NCBI RefSeq assembly: GCF_050942425.1
Contig: NZ_CP192063.1
Coordinates: 1-64,000 of the forward strand
Direction: 5' to 3'
From: Actinoallomurus sp050942425
GTDB lineage: Bacteria; Actinomycetota; Actinomycetes; Streptosporangiales; Streptosporangiaceae
DNA: 64,000 bases
Shown here: positions 43,371 to 51,549 of the stretch, piece after piece
How the letters are laid out: every line of letters starts with the position of its first letter
Numbering within the stretch: position 1 is the stretch's first letter
Made by a program: the position numbers and the translations under genes
Notes under the pieces: model-generated
What the model saw: the letters and a program-made list of their open reading frames with translations, nothing else
Databases searched by the model: none
Told to the model about the DNA's origin: nothing

Positions 43371-44935
43371 CCGAGCCTCCGTTCCATCGTCGTCCGAACT
43401 CCCCCGAACCCGGCCGAACCTCCTGGGCGGCACCCGCGCCCGCGGCGGCACCGGCCTCGCCCGCCACGAGCCGACCCATCCCGGCCGGTGGGGTGCGCAT
43501 CCCCCGGAGGGACCCGCTGCTGATCAAGGAGTGGCGTCGGCCGGCGCGGCCGGCGTCGCCCGTGCTGCTGGTCCGCGCGGCGGTGACCGGAGCGGTCGCC
43601 GCCGCGCTGTTCCCCGGACGTCCGGGGCTGAACGTGCCGCTCGCCGGTGTCGCCGCGATCATCGCCTTGGCCCCGGTCGCCCGCCGGAACCGTACGTCGA
43701 TCCTGTTCGCGGTGCTGACGCTGGCGCTGTCGGCGTTGCCCGTGCTCGTCGACGCGGGTTGGATCGTCGCCCTGGCGATCGCACTGGCCGTGCCGCTCGG
43801 GTCGTACGCCGTCACCGGAGGACGGTCCTGGATCGACCTGGTCGGCGGGGGACTCGCGTTCGTGCCGGCGGCCCCGCGTTCGGTGCCGTGGGCGGGCCGC
43901 GGCGTCGGCGCGTTGGCCAGGTCCCGGCGCCGGCCGACCGGGCCGGTGGTCGCTTCCCTGCTGCTCACCGGAGCGCTCCTGCTGGTGTTCGGCGCGCTCT
44001 TCGCCGCGGCGGACGCCGCGTTCAGCCGCGCCCTCACCGGACTGCTTCCCGACGTCGGGGCGTTGTCACTGATCGTGCGGATCCTCGCCTTCGGCGGAGG
44101 TGTCATCGCCGTCCTGACCGCTGCGTTCCTCACCGCGGCCCGACCGCGCTTCGCGCGGCCTCCTGCGGCCTCGGACGTCGGCCGCACGCTGTGGGCGATC
44201 CCCATCGTCGCGCTCGACCTGCTGTTCCTCGGCTTCGTCGCGGTCCAGGCCGACGTGCTCCTGACCTCGGACCGGGACCGGCTGCTGCGCTCGACCGGCC
44301 TGTCCTACGCGGAGTACGCGCGGCAGGGCTTCTGGCAGCTGCTGGTCGTGACCGGGCTCGTCCTCGTCGTCGTGGCCGTCGCGGTCCGGTACGCCCCGGT
44401 GGCGGGCCGGGCCGACCGGGTCACCGTCCGTACGCTGCTCGGCCTGCTGTGCGTGCTGACGCTCGTGGTCGTGGCCGTCGCGCTGCGCCGGTTGTTCCTC
44501 TACGAGCAGGCGTACGGCTGGACGAGGCTCCGGTTGTGGGTACATGCCTTCGAGCTGTGGATGGGCCTGGTCATCGTCCTGGTCGCCGTTGCGGGGATCC
44601 GGCTGAAGGCGGCCTGGCTGCCCCGCGCGGTGGCCGCAGCCGGTGCCGCCGGCCTGCTGGCGCTGGGGCTGTGGGGCCCCGACGGGTTCATCGCCGCCCA
44701 CAACGTGGACCGCTTCCGGCACACCGGCAGCGCCGACCTGCCGTACCTGGCCGGCCTGTCCGCCGACGCGGTCCCCGCCCTGGACCGCCTTCCCGAGCCG
44801 CAGCGCTCGTGTGTCCTGCGCCACCTCGCGGGATCGCTGCGGCACGGCGACTCGTGGACGAGTTTCAACCTCTCCCGGGCCCAGGCGCGTGACCTCCTCC
44901 GCCGGCACCCGGTCCAGCCGTCGTCGGCCTGCTGA
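43367..44935 (+). CDS. DUF4153/DUF4173-like polytopic membrane protein
   Basis: A 522-aa membrane protein with about 11 hydrophobic helices, a Pro/Ala-rich cytosolic N-terminus, and the motif YAEYARQGFWQLLVV typical of DUF4173-type proteins. The C-terminal 70 residues are soluble (HNVDRFRHTGSADLPYLAGLSADAVPAL). Function unknown. Its ATG overlaps the kinase stop (ATGA), so it is expressed with the two-component system and may provide its input or be regulated output. Confidence 0.85.
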   Translation: MTEPPFHRRPNSPEPGRTSWAAPAPAAAPASPATSRPIPAGGVRIPRRDPLLIKEWRRPARPASPVLLVRAAVTGAVAAALFPGRPGLNVPLAGVAAIIALAPVARRNRTSILFAVLTLALSALPVLVDAGWIVALAIALAVPLGSYAVTGGRSWIDLVGGGLAFVPAAPRSVPWAGRGVGALARSRRRPTGPVVASLLLTGALLLVFGALFAAADAAFSRALTGLLPDVGALSLIVRILAFGGGVIAVLTAAFLTAARPRFARPPAASDVGRTLWAIPIVALDLLFLGFVAVQADVLLTSDRDRLLRSTGLSYAEYARQGFWQLLVVTGLVLVVVAVAVRYAPVAGRADRVTVRTLLGLLCVLTLVVVAVALRRLFLYEQAYGWTRLRLWVHAFELWMGLVIVLVAVAGIRLKAAWLPRAVAAAGAAGLLALGLWGPDGFIAAHNVDRFRHTGSADLPYLAGLSADAVPALDRLPEPQRSCVLRHLAGSLRHGDSWTSFNLSRAQARDLLRRHPVQPSSAC

Positions 44936-44965
44936 CACCGTGCCTGCCGGGTGCCGTGGCCGGGT

Positions 44966-45619
44966 CTACGGCTCCGTCGGCCGGCGGGCGAGGAGGCGGC
45001 CCTGCTGGAACCTCCTCTCGTTCCCTCCCGGCTCGCGGCGCAGCCGGGCGACCTCTTCCAGCCCGGCCTTTCGCGCCAGGTCCGCGACGTGGTCGATGGA
45101 CAGCCGGTAGGCGAGAGACACCTTGTGGTCGAACGGTTCGGGGTGCGGCGAGTCGGCGTCGGTGGCGAAGAAGCCGACGAGCAGGTGACCGCCCGGGGCC
45201 AGCACCCGGCCGAACTCCGCGAAGATCACCGGGAGCTCCTCCGGCGGCGTGTGGATGATGGAGTACCAGGAGAGCACGCCGGCCAGCGTGCCGTCCGCGA
45301 TGTCCAGGGCGGTCATCGACCCCTCGTCGAACCGCAGGTCGGGGTTCGCCTGGCGGGCCAGCTCGATCATCGTTGGCGACAGGTCGACGCCGGAGGCCGT
45401 GACGCCGAGCGAGGCCAGATAGGCGGTCATGCGGCCGTGGCCGCAGCCCAGGTCCGCGACCGGTCCGGCTCCTTCGGTCCGCACCATCTCGGCGAAGCCG
45501 GCGATCAGCGAGCGGTCCACCGGGTGGTCGTCCATTGCGGTGGGGAAGGTCTCGGCGTACAGGCCGGCGATGGCGTCGTACGCGTCCCGGGTGGTTTCGA
45601 GGGAGGAGGGTGTGGTCAC
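44966..45619 (-). CDS. Class I SAM-dependent methyltransferase
   Basis: A 217-aa Rossmann methyltransferase. Motif I is VADLGCGHGRMTAYLASLG (residues about 55-73), motif II GVDLSPTMIELAR, with LAGVLSWYSIIHTPPEELP as motif IV/V. Acceptor unknown. GTG start at 45619. It converges on the DUF4153-like gene with only 30 bp between them. Confidence 0.9.
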   Translation of the reverse strand: MTTPSSLETTRDAYDAIAGLYAETFPTAMDDHPVDRSLIAGFAEMVRTEGAGPVADLGCGHGRMTAYLASLGVTASGVDLSPTMIELARQANPDLRFDEGSMTALDIADGTLAGVLSWYSIIHTPPEELPVIFAEFGRVLAPGGHLLVGFFATDADSPHPEPFDHKVSLAYRLSIDHVADLARKAGLEEVARLRREPGGNERRFQQGRLLARRPTEP

Positions 45620-45739
45620 GGTCGTCGACCATAGGGCGGCACGTGATCACGTCTCAAGCCGCACGAGACGGTCCTTCCATGGGGCGCGGGCCCGGCCCGG
45701 ATCGAGTGATCCTGGGCCGGGCCGCGATCGGCCTGCCGA

Positions 45740-46225
45740 TCAGTTCGCCAGACTGGCGAACATCCCGGGCTCGTAGGAACCGCCCTTGTTGCGCACGATC
45801 ACGCCGAGCCGGTTGGCCGCGTTGATCATGGCGACCAGGTAGACCAGCGCGATGATCTGATCCTCGTCGTAGTGCTCGCGCACCTGGGCCCAGGTCTCGT
45901 CGGACACGCCGTGGTAGGCGTCGGCGAGCCGGGTGCCCTCCTCGACGAGCGCGAGCGCGGCCTGCTCGGCCTCGGTGAACACGGTGGACTCGCGCCAGGC
46001 GGCGACCAGGTGGAGCCGGACCGCGGTCTCCCCGGCGACCGTGGCGTCCTTGGTGTGGTAGTCGACGCAGAAACCGCACCCGTTGATCTGGCTGGCGCGC
46101 AGCATCACCAGGTCCTGGGTGGTCTTGGGCAGCGTCGACTGCTCGATGGCCAGACTGACGTTGTAGAACCGCTTGCCGAGCTTGGCACCGAGCTCGTTGG
46201 CGTTCAGGTTCATCCGGGGTTCCAT
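45740..46225 (-). CDS. Carboxymuconolactone decarboxylase / AhpD-like protein of the ECF41 locus
   Basis: A 161-aa AhpD-like fold. The redox motif is NGCGFCVDYHT (CxxC with downstream His). Such proteins reduce peroxides or act as decarboxylases; this subgroup is the typical neighbour (COE class) of ECF41 sigma factors. ATG at 46225 has GAGGAC upstream. It is divergent from the sigma gene, with a TGTCACA-type promoter facing it. Confidence 0.92.
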   Translation of the reverse strand: MEPRMNLNANELGAKLGKRFYNVSLAIEQSTLPKTTQDLVMLRASQINGCGFCVDYHTKDATVAGETAVRLHLVAAWRESTVFTEAEQAALALVEEGTRLADAYHGVSDETWAQVREHYDEDQIIALVYLVAMINAANRLGVIVRNKGGSYEPGMFASLAN

Positions 46226-46294
46226 GGCTTCGTCCTCACTCGCCGGTGTTGCGGGCCGCGCGGATCGTTCGTGCGGCGCTCTGACGACCATGGA

Positions 46295-46321
46295 GATGCC
46301 GACGACCCGCTTCCTGTGACA
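46295..46321 (-). promoter_or_regulatory. ECF41-type promoter for the AhpD-like gene
   Basis: On the minus strand TGTCACA (46321-46315), a 16-base spacer, then CATC (46298-46295). The published ECF41 consensus is TGTCACA-N16-CGTC, so the -35 is exact and the -10 differs by one base. Confidence 0.7.
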
Positions 46322-46356
46322 GAAGCGGCGGTGTGACGTGCGCCACCGAACGTGGG

Positions 46357-46383
46357 TGTCACAAAGCGGTCGGGACCGGCGTC
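46357..46383 (+). promoter_or_regulatory. ECF41-type autoregulatory promoter
   Basis: TGTCACA (46357-46363), exactly 16 bases, then CGTC (46380-46383): a complete match to the ECF41 consensus, 45 bp upstream of the sigma gene start. This implies positive autoregulation. Confidence 0.88.
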
Positions 46384-46427
46384 TTGTGCGTGTGGCAGGG
46401 TCGGCGGCGAACAGGTGGGAGTCCGAG

Positions 46428-47351
46428 ATGAGCGAGCACGACGACCGAACGACCGGCTCGGTCGAGTCGCCGGACCGGCGCGGCCGGATGGACGCCACCG
46501 ACGCCTTCGTCACTCACCGCAACCTGCTGTTCACCGTCGCGTACGAGATGCTCGGTTCGGCCGCCGACGCCGAAGACGTCCTGCAGGAGACCTGGCTGCG
46601 GTGGGCGGGCGTCGATCCGGCCACCGTGCGGGATCAGCGTTCATTCCTGGTCCGGATCACGACCCGGCAGGCGCTGACCCGGCTGCGTACGCTCCGCCGT
46701 CGCAAGGAGTCCTACGTCGGCCCCTGGCTGCCCGAGCCGCTGCTGACCGCGCCCGATGTGGCCGAGGACGTCGAGTTGGCCGACAGTGTCTCGATGGCGA
46801 TGCTGCTGGTGCTGGAGACGCTCGCGCCGACCGAGCGGGCGGTTTTCGTGCTGCGCGAGGTGTTCGATCTGGGCTACGACGAGATCGCCGATGCCGTCGA
46901 CAAGAGCCCGGCGGCGGTCCGTCAGATCGCCCACCGGGCCCGGGCGCACGTCGCCGCGCGCCGACCACGCGGGGTGGTCTCCGCGGCCGAGACCCGAGAT
47001 GCGCTCGAGGCGTTCCAGCGGGCGATCGAAACGGGCGATCTGCAGCGCCTGCTCGACATCCTCGCGCCGGACGTCGTCCTGCTGACCGACGGTGGCGGGA
47101 TCGTGCAGGCCGCGCTGGCGCCGATCGTGGGAGCCGACACGGTGGCCCCCGTGCTGGGCAGGATCTCCGCCGTGGCGTCGCTGCAGCCGGCCCAGGTCAA
47201 CGGCCACCCGGCGCTGATCATCCGGCGGGGCGGAGAGCTCGACAGCGTCATGGCGGTGCGCATCGACGACGGCCTCATCACCGGGCTCTACGCCGTCCGC
47301 AATCCCGAGAAGCTGTCGCATGTCGAGCGAGAGACCACCGTGAGTCGCTGA
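46428..47351 (+). CDS. ECF41-family RNA polymerase sigma factor (SigJ-like)
   Basis: A 307-aa extracytoplasmic-function sigma factor. Region 2 is MDATDAFVTHRNLLFTVAYEMLGSAADAEDVLQETW in parts; region 4 is LAPTERAVFVLREVFDLGYDEIADAV. The linker WLPEP and, in the SnoaL-like C-terminal extension, DGGG and NPEKL are the signature motifs of ECF41, where the extension replaces an anti-sigma factor and tunes activity. ATG at 46428 has GGGAG upstream. Its own promoter and the AhpD partner's match the ECF41 consensus. Confidence 0.94.
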   Translation: MSEHDDRTTGSVESPDRRGRMDATDAFVTHRNLLFTVAYEMLGSAADAEDVLQETWLRWAGVDPATVRDQRSFLVRITTRQALTRLRTLRRRKESYVGPWLPEPLLTAPDVAEDVELADSVSMAMLLVLETLAPTERAVFVLREVFDLGYDEIADAVDKSPAAVRQIAHRARAHVAARRPRGVVSAAETRDALEAFQRAIETGDLQRLLDILAPDVVLLTDGGGIVQAALAPIVGADTVAPVLGRISAVASLQPAQVNGHPALIIRRGGELDSVMAVRIDDGLITGLYAVRNPEKLSHVERETTVSR

Positions 47352-47387
47352 GCTCCAGAGGCTCAGCCGGGCAACGGCGCGCATCCA

Positions 47388-48587
47388 TTAGCCCTCGTAG
47401 TTCTCGAGGGTGATGGCGTTCGCCGCCCGGTGGATCGGCTCGATCACCTTGGCCATCATGCGGTCGCGCCCGGGCATGCGTCCCATCAGGGCGAGCATCG
47501 CCATGGAGACGCGGACCTGGGCGCGGCTCTTCATCACCATTCGCTTGATGTTCGACGGGCCGAGCTTCTGGTTCTTCTCGGCGAACGGCCGCATGCGCTG
47601 CTCGTACGCGTCGAACCCGCGCTCGTGGTCGCCGCGGGCGGCCGCCAGCTCACCGGCCAGGACGTACGCGCCGACCAGGGCGAGGCTGGTGCCCTGACCC
47701 GACGCCGGTGACGCGCAGTAGGCCGCGTCGCCGAGCAGGACGACGCGCCCGTTCGACCAGCGGTCCAGGTGGACCTGGGCGAGGGAGTCGAAGTAGAAGT
47801 CCGGGGCGGCGGCCATGCCCTCGATCAGCCGGGGCACCTCCCATCCCTCTCCCGCGTAGGCGTCGGCCAGCATCCGCTGCTGCGCGGCGCGGTCGCGCGG
47901 AGCCGGGACGGCCGGGTCCGCGGCGAACAGGAACATCGCCTTCGCCTCGGCGTCCTGGGCCGTGCTGTAGGTCAGCGCCGTACGGCCGGGGCCGACGTAG
48001 GTCAGCTCCCACCGGTCGAGGTTCAGGTGGTTGGGGACGCTGAAGACCGACACGCGGTAGCCGAGCTCGCGCACGAAGTCCTCTTCGGGGCCGAAGGCCA
48101 GCGCGCGGGTCCGTGAGTGCAGTCCGTCGGCGCCGACGACGAGGTCGAAGACGCGGGTGTCGCCGCCGTCGAACGTGACCGTCACCCCGTCGGGGCCGTC
48201 GTCGATCGAGGCGATCGAGTCGCCGAAGCGGTACTCGACGTCGTCCTTGGTCAGGTCGTACAGCAGGCGGTGCAGGTCGCCGCGCTGGATCTCCGCGTCG
48301 CCGTGGACGCGGCCGCCGAAGGTGTCGCCGTCCATGCTCGCCACGCGCCGACCGGACGCGTCGACGACCGATCCGCCCCGCACGTCGGTCGACATGCTCC
48401 GGATCGCGTCGAGAACGCCCATGCGCTCGACGACCGTGAGCGCGGCGCCGCGGATGTCGAGCTTGTAGCCGCCTTCGCGGATCCGCGGCGCCCGCTCGAC
48501 GACGGTCGGCGTGCAGCCGTGGCGCTGCAGCCAGTACGCCAGGGTGACGCCGGCGACGCCGGCTCCGGAGATCAGAACGGTCTTCAT
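47388..48587 (-). CDS. FAD-dependent monooxygenase
   Basis: A 399-aa class A flavoprotein monooxygenase (PHBH-like). FAD motifs are VLISGAGVAGVTLAYWLQRHG (GxGxxG), the DG motif VFDLVVGADGLHSRTR and the second FAD motif GRVVLLGDAAYCASPASGQGTS. Likely oxidises an aromatic compound; many relatives inactivate tetracycline- or rifamycin-like molecules. It is divergent from a TetR gene with shared operators, so it is probably repressed until its substrate is present. It converges with the sigma gene. Confidence 0.92.
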   Translation of the reverse strand: MKTVLISGAGVAGVTLAYWLQRHGCTPTVVERAPRIREGGYKLDIRGAALTVVERMGVLDAIRSMSTDVRGGSVVDASGRRVASMDGDTFGGRVHGDAEIQRGDLHRLLYDLTKDDVEYRFGDSIASIDDGPDGVTVTFDGGDTRVFDLVVGADGLHSRTRALAFGPEEDFVRELGYRVSVFSVPNHLNLDRWELTYVGPGRTALTYSTAQDAEAKAMFLFAADPAVPAPRDRAAQQRMLADAYAGEGWEVPRLIEGMAAAPDFYFDSLAQVHLDRWSNGRVVLLGDAAYCASPASGQGTSLALVGAYVLAGELAAARGDHERGFDAYEQRMRPFAEKNQKLGPSNIKRMVMKSRAQVRVSMAMLALMGRMPGRDRMMAKVIEPIHRAANAITLENYEG

Positions 48588-48633
48588 CGGTGCTCCTCAG
48601 GTGGCTCCGTCGAACACCACAGACGGTACATTC

Positions 48634-48668
48634 GTCTTAGACATTTGTGCAAGACGTTCGTCTGAGAC
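48634..48668. promoter_or_regulatory. TetR operators between monooxygenase and regulator
   Basis: GTCTTAGAC (48634-48642) and GTCTGAGAC (48660-48668) are 9-bp palindromes 26 bp apart, each inside a longer direct repeat (CGTCTnAGACA...TGTnCA). They lie upstream of both divergent starts. Confidence 0.7.
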
Positions 48669-48685
48669 AGCTGTACACTGCGTCC

Positions 48686-49264
48686 ATGGGCAATCGAGAA
48701 GACCTGCTGGCCGGTGCCAAACGGTGCCTGTACGACAAGGGCTACGCCCGTACGACGGCTCGCGACATCGCGACGGCATCCGGGGTGAGCCTGGCCGCCA
48801 TCGGCTACCACTTCGGTTCCAAAGAGGCGCTGCTGAACGCCGCGCTCGAGCACGCCATCGAGGAATGGGGCGACGACCTCGCGCGGCTCCTCGCCGAGGA
48901 GGCCGCCTCCGACGCGGATCCGGCCACCCGCTTCGCGGCGACCTGGGACAAGGTGGTCCAGTCCTTCGCCACGACCGGTCCGCTGTGGGCCGTCCAGTTC
49001 GAACTGCTCGCCCACGTCCAGCGCGACCCGGCCCTGCGCGAGAGCTTCGCCGGCGCGACCCGGCCCGCCCGCCTGGGGCTGGCCGGGCTCTTCGGCCACG
49101 AAGGGGACGAGGAGACGGCGCTGAGCATCGGGGCGTTCTACCAGGCCATACTGAGCGGGCTGGCGGCCCAGGCGATGGCCGACCCGGCGCACGTCCCCTC
49201 CGGCCGCGACCTCCTCAACGCCGTCCGGACGGTCGCGGCCGGCCTCGGAGCGGGCGACACCTAG
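48686..49264 (+). CDS. TetR family transcriptional regulator
   Basis: A 192-aa TetR repressor with N-terminal HTH (GAKRCLYDKGYARTTARDIATASGVSLAAIGYHF in parts, residues 9-45) and a helical ligand-binding domain. ATG at 48686 is the conserved start; only 18 bases separate it from the second operator. Controls the divergent FAD monooxygenase gene in all likelihood. Confidence 0.93.
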   Translation: MGNREDLLAGAKRCLYDKGYARTTARDIATASGVSLAAIGYHFGSKEALLNAALEHAIEEWGDDLARLLAEEAASDADPATRFAATWDKVVQSFATTGPLWAVQFELLAHVQRDPALRESFAGATRPARLGLAGLFGHEGDEETALSIGAFYQAILSGLAAQAMADPAHVPSGRDLLNAVRTVAAGLGAGDT

Positions 49265-49399
49265 GCGAGGGCCTGATCACCTCGGCGCTGGTGAGGGCCT
49301 GATCGTCGCAGAGCAGGCGGCGCCGGAGCGAGGACCTGACCGCCTCGGCGCGGGTGACGGCCTGACTTCGCCTTGGCCTCGGATGTACCAGCTCGGGGA

Positions 49400-49795
49400 T
49401 CAGGGCTCGGCGATGACGACGAGGTAGCCGTCGAGGTCGCGGAGCCAGATCTCGCGGTGGCCGGCGTTCGGGTTGACGTGCACGTCGGTGACGACGCGCG
49501 CGTCCGTCCGCCGGATGCGCTCGACCACTGCGTCGAAGGCGGGCGCCTCGAACCAGAGCGCCACCCCGTTGCCGAGCGGCACGGCGGGGTCCGCGAGGGC
49601 ACCGTGGTGGTGTCCGACCTCCAGCCGGTGCAGCTGCATGATCAGCGTCCCGTCGACCAGCAGGCGCTCGTACTCCGGTCCGCCGTGATCGCTGGTGGCG
49701 CCGAGGACGTCCTGATACCAGCGGCTTGCCCGCTCGACGTCCGCGACCGAGATCATCGGCTGCGGCCGTATTCCCGGAAGGGTCTCGTTCGTCAT
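49400..49795 (-). CDS. VOC (glyoxalase/bleomycin-resistance-like) protein
   Basis: A 131-aa vicinal-oxygen-chelate protein. It has RPQPMISVADVERASRWYQDVLGA at the first unit and AGHREIWLRDLDGYLVVIAEP at the end; the intervening QLHRLEVGHHH and Glu in REIW could be metal ligands. ATG at 49795 is chosen; the long upstream open frame is arginine-rich and overlaps the next cassette. The 49265-49399 gap contains imperfect repeats of GGCCTGA-type sequence of no clear meaning. Confidence 0.87.
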   Translation of the reverse strand: MTNETLPGIRPQPMISVADVERASRWYQDVLGATSDHGGPEYERLLVDGTLIMQLHRLEVGHHHGALADPAVPLGNGVALWFEAPAFDAVVERIRRTDARVVTDVHVNPNAGHREIWLRDLDGYLVVIAEP

Positions 49796-49978
49796 ACCCG
49801 GATCATGCCCGGACGACGGCGTGCCGGGCTTGGACGAATGGGAGGCCATGCGGAGCTCGACGCGGCCCGCGAATGTGCGCCGGATGTAGGTGAAATGTAC
49901 GGCGCAATGTGCCCCCGGACCGCACAGTCGATCTCGAGGGCGGCCGCCCCGGCCACCTCGGGTCAGAGGAGGGTCCCG

Positions 49979-50059
49979 ATGATCAAGACGGTGCGTGCGT
50001 ACGCGAAGTACACGGTCAGTGCCCTGTCGGCAGTGCTGTTCACGAGCAGCGCCGCCTGA
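49979..50059 (+). CDS. 26-residue hydrophobic peptide (proposed substrate/signal)
   Basis: A short frame starting MIKTVRAYAKYTVSALSAVL and ending FTSSAA. A basic N-terminus (Lys3, Arg6, Lys10) is followed by a hydrophobic Ser/Ala-rich helix, with small residues at the C-terminus. GAGGAGG lies 6 bases before the ATG, one of the best ribosome sites in the region. It ends 80 bp before an adenylate-forming enzyme gene. No homologue is known to me. The size, charge pattern and neighbours suggest a ribosomal peptide precursor or small membrane peptide. Confidence 0.6.
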   Translation: MIKTVRAYAKYTVSALSAVLFTSSAA

Positions 50060-50139
50060 CCTGGTGTGTCGCTCTCTCCGGGGGCGTCGACCGCTCTCGG
50101 AGAGAGCTCCATTCTCCCCGGCCACGACCTGGAGCAGCG

Positions 50140-51549
50140 GTGTTCACCACGGGTATACGGCAGCTGGGTTTCGCCTGGTCGATGCTGTCGGGCCGCCGGT
50201 TCCGGGTCGGTGACGTCCTGGCCCTCGCCGATGACATGCGCGCGACGCTGCAGGAGTTCGGCTCCGCCGGTGACGGGGCCGGGGACATGCTCACCGCGCC
50301 CGACCCGCAGATCCAGGCGAACCTCACCGTCCGGCGGCTGCGCCGCACGGTGCGCAACGCCGCCCGGCACACGCCGTACTACCGGCACCTGTTCGAGCGG
50401 ACCGGCGTCGACCCGGCCTCCGTGACGCCGGACACGATCGCGAGCATCCCGCCGACACCGAAGGCCGCGCTGCGGAGCATGCCGTCGGCGTTCGTGTCGG
50501 ACGCCGCACGGCCCGCCGTGGCGGCGCAGACGACGGGCACCACCGGCATCCCCACTACGGTGTGGTTCTCGCAGTACGAGCTCGAGCTCACGGCGGCGAC
50601 GGGCGCGCTGGCGCTGATGCTCGTCACGGGCCTGCGCACCGAGCACGTCTGGGCCAACTGCATCACGACGCGATCCATCGCCCAGTACCTGGCGGAACGC
50701 TCCGTCCCGATCACGGGCGCCGGCTATGTGCCGATCGGCCCGATCGACCCACGGGCCGCGCTCGACCGGCTCGCCACCCCCATGCACCTGCCCGGCAAGC
50801 GCCCGCAGATCACCCATCTCAACACGACGCCCTCGTACCTCGCGGCGCTCGTCCAGGAGGCCGAACGGGACGGCTGGACTGCCGCCGACTTCGGGCTCCA
50901 GGAGATCCACGTGGGCGGGGAGATCCTCACCGACGCGCTGCGGGACCGGGCACGCGAACTGTTCGACGCGCCCGTCGTCGACGGCTACTCGATGACCGAG
51001 ATCGTCCCCGTGGCCGGCCAGGTCTGCGCGCACGACCACCTGCACCTGCCGGTCGACCAGGGATACGTCGAGGTGCTGGACCCGGCGACCCTCGAACCGA
51101 CTGCGCCCGGAGCCGTCGGCTCCCTGACCGTCACGCCGTACCTGTCGTACCGTGACACCACGACGCTGCTGCGGTACGTCACCGGCGACCTCGTCCGCGT
51201 GCTGCCCGAGGCGGAGAAGCTGGACTGCGCGATGGCGGCCGTGCCCGCGACCTCGCGGCCCCTCGGGCGCGTGACCGGCTCGGACCTGACCACGAGGGAC
51301 GTGCTCGAGCTCCTCCAGGCGGAGCGCGCACTGCCACTGCCGACGCGGTACGCGCTGGAGGAGACCGGCGTGCTGCACGTGGTCGCCGAGCGGGCCTCCC
51401 GTCCGCTGCTGGCCCGGCTGGAGGGGCGGGCCGCCGACCTGGCGCTTCCGCTGTCCGGGGTGGTCCTGGTCGAGGACCCGGCCGACCTTCCCGCACCCTG
51501 CCGAGTCCGCGCCGATCTACGCGAGCACACCTTCGGGAGGAGTGCGTGA
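50140..51549 (+). CDS. PaaK/CoF-synthetase-like adenylate-forming enzyme
   Basis: A 469-aa AMP-forming ligase of the ANL superfamily, PaaK-like. The ATP-binding P-loop is TTGTTGIPTT (131-140), the A5-type motif GYSMTE (282-287) and the A7 ATP-ribose motif YVTGD (346-350). It should adenylate a carboxylate; no carrier-protein or NRPS partner is nearby, so transfer to CoA or to another acceptor is open. GTG at 50140 with GGAG 5-6 bases upstream. It overlaps the membrane-protein gene by GTGA. Its companions suggest it acts on the small peptide or a fatty acid, which is inference. Confidence 0.88.
   Translation: MFTTGIRQLGFAWSMLSGRRFRVGDVLALADDMRATLQEFGSAGDGAGDMLTAPDPQIQANLTVRRLRRTVRNAARHTPYYRHLFERTGVDPASVTPDTIASIPPTPKAALRSMPSAFVSDAARPAVAAQTTGTTGIPTTVWFSQYELELTAATGALALMLVTGLRTEHVWANCITTRSIAQYLAERSVPITGAGYVPIGPIDPRAALDRLATPMHLPGKRPQITHLNTTPSYLAALVQEAERDGWTAADFGLQEIHVGGEILTDALRDRARELFDAPVVDGYSMTEIVPVAGQVCAHDHLHLPVDQGYVEVLDPATLEPTAPGAVGSLTVTPYLSYRDTTTLLRYVTGDLVRVLPEAEKLDCAMAAVPATSRPLGRVTGSDLTTRDVLELLQAERALPLPTRYALEETGVLHVVAERASRPLLARLEGRAADLALPLSGVVLVEDPADLPAPCRVRADLREHTFGRSA

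Noticed and set aside
49265..49399. Repeat element in the gap after the TetR gene
   Set aside because: GGCCTGA-type near-repeats are short and imperfect and fit no known element; probably slippage in GC-rich DNA.
50140..51549. NRPS adenylation domain
   Set aside because: PaaK-like layout, no carrier or condensation domain attached or nearby.
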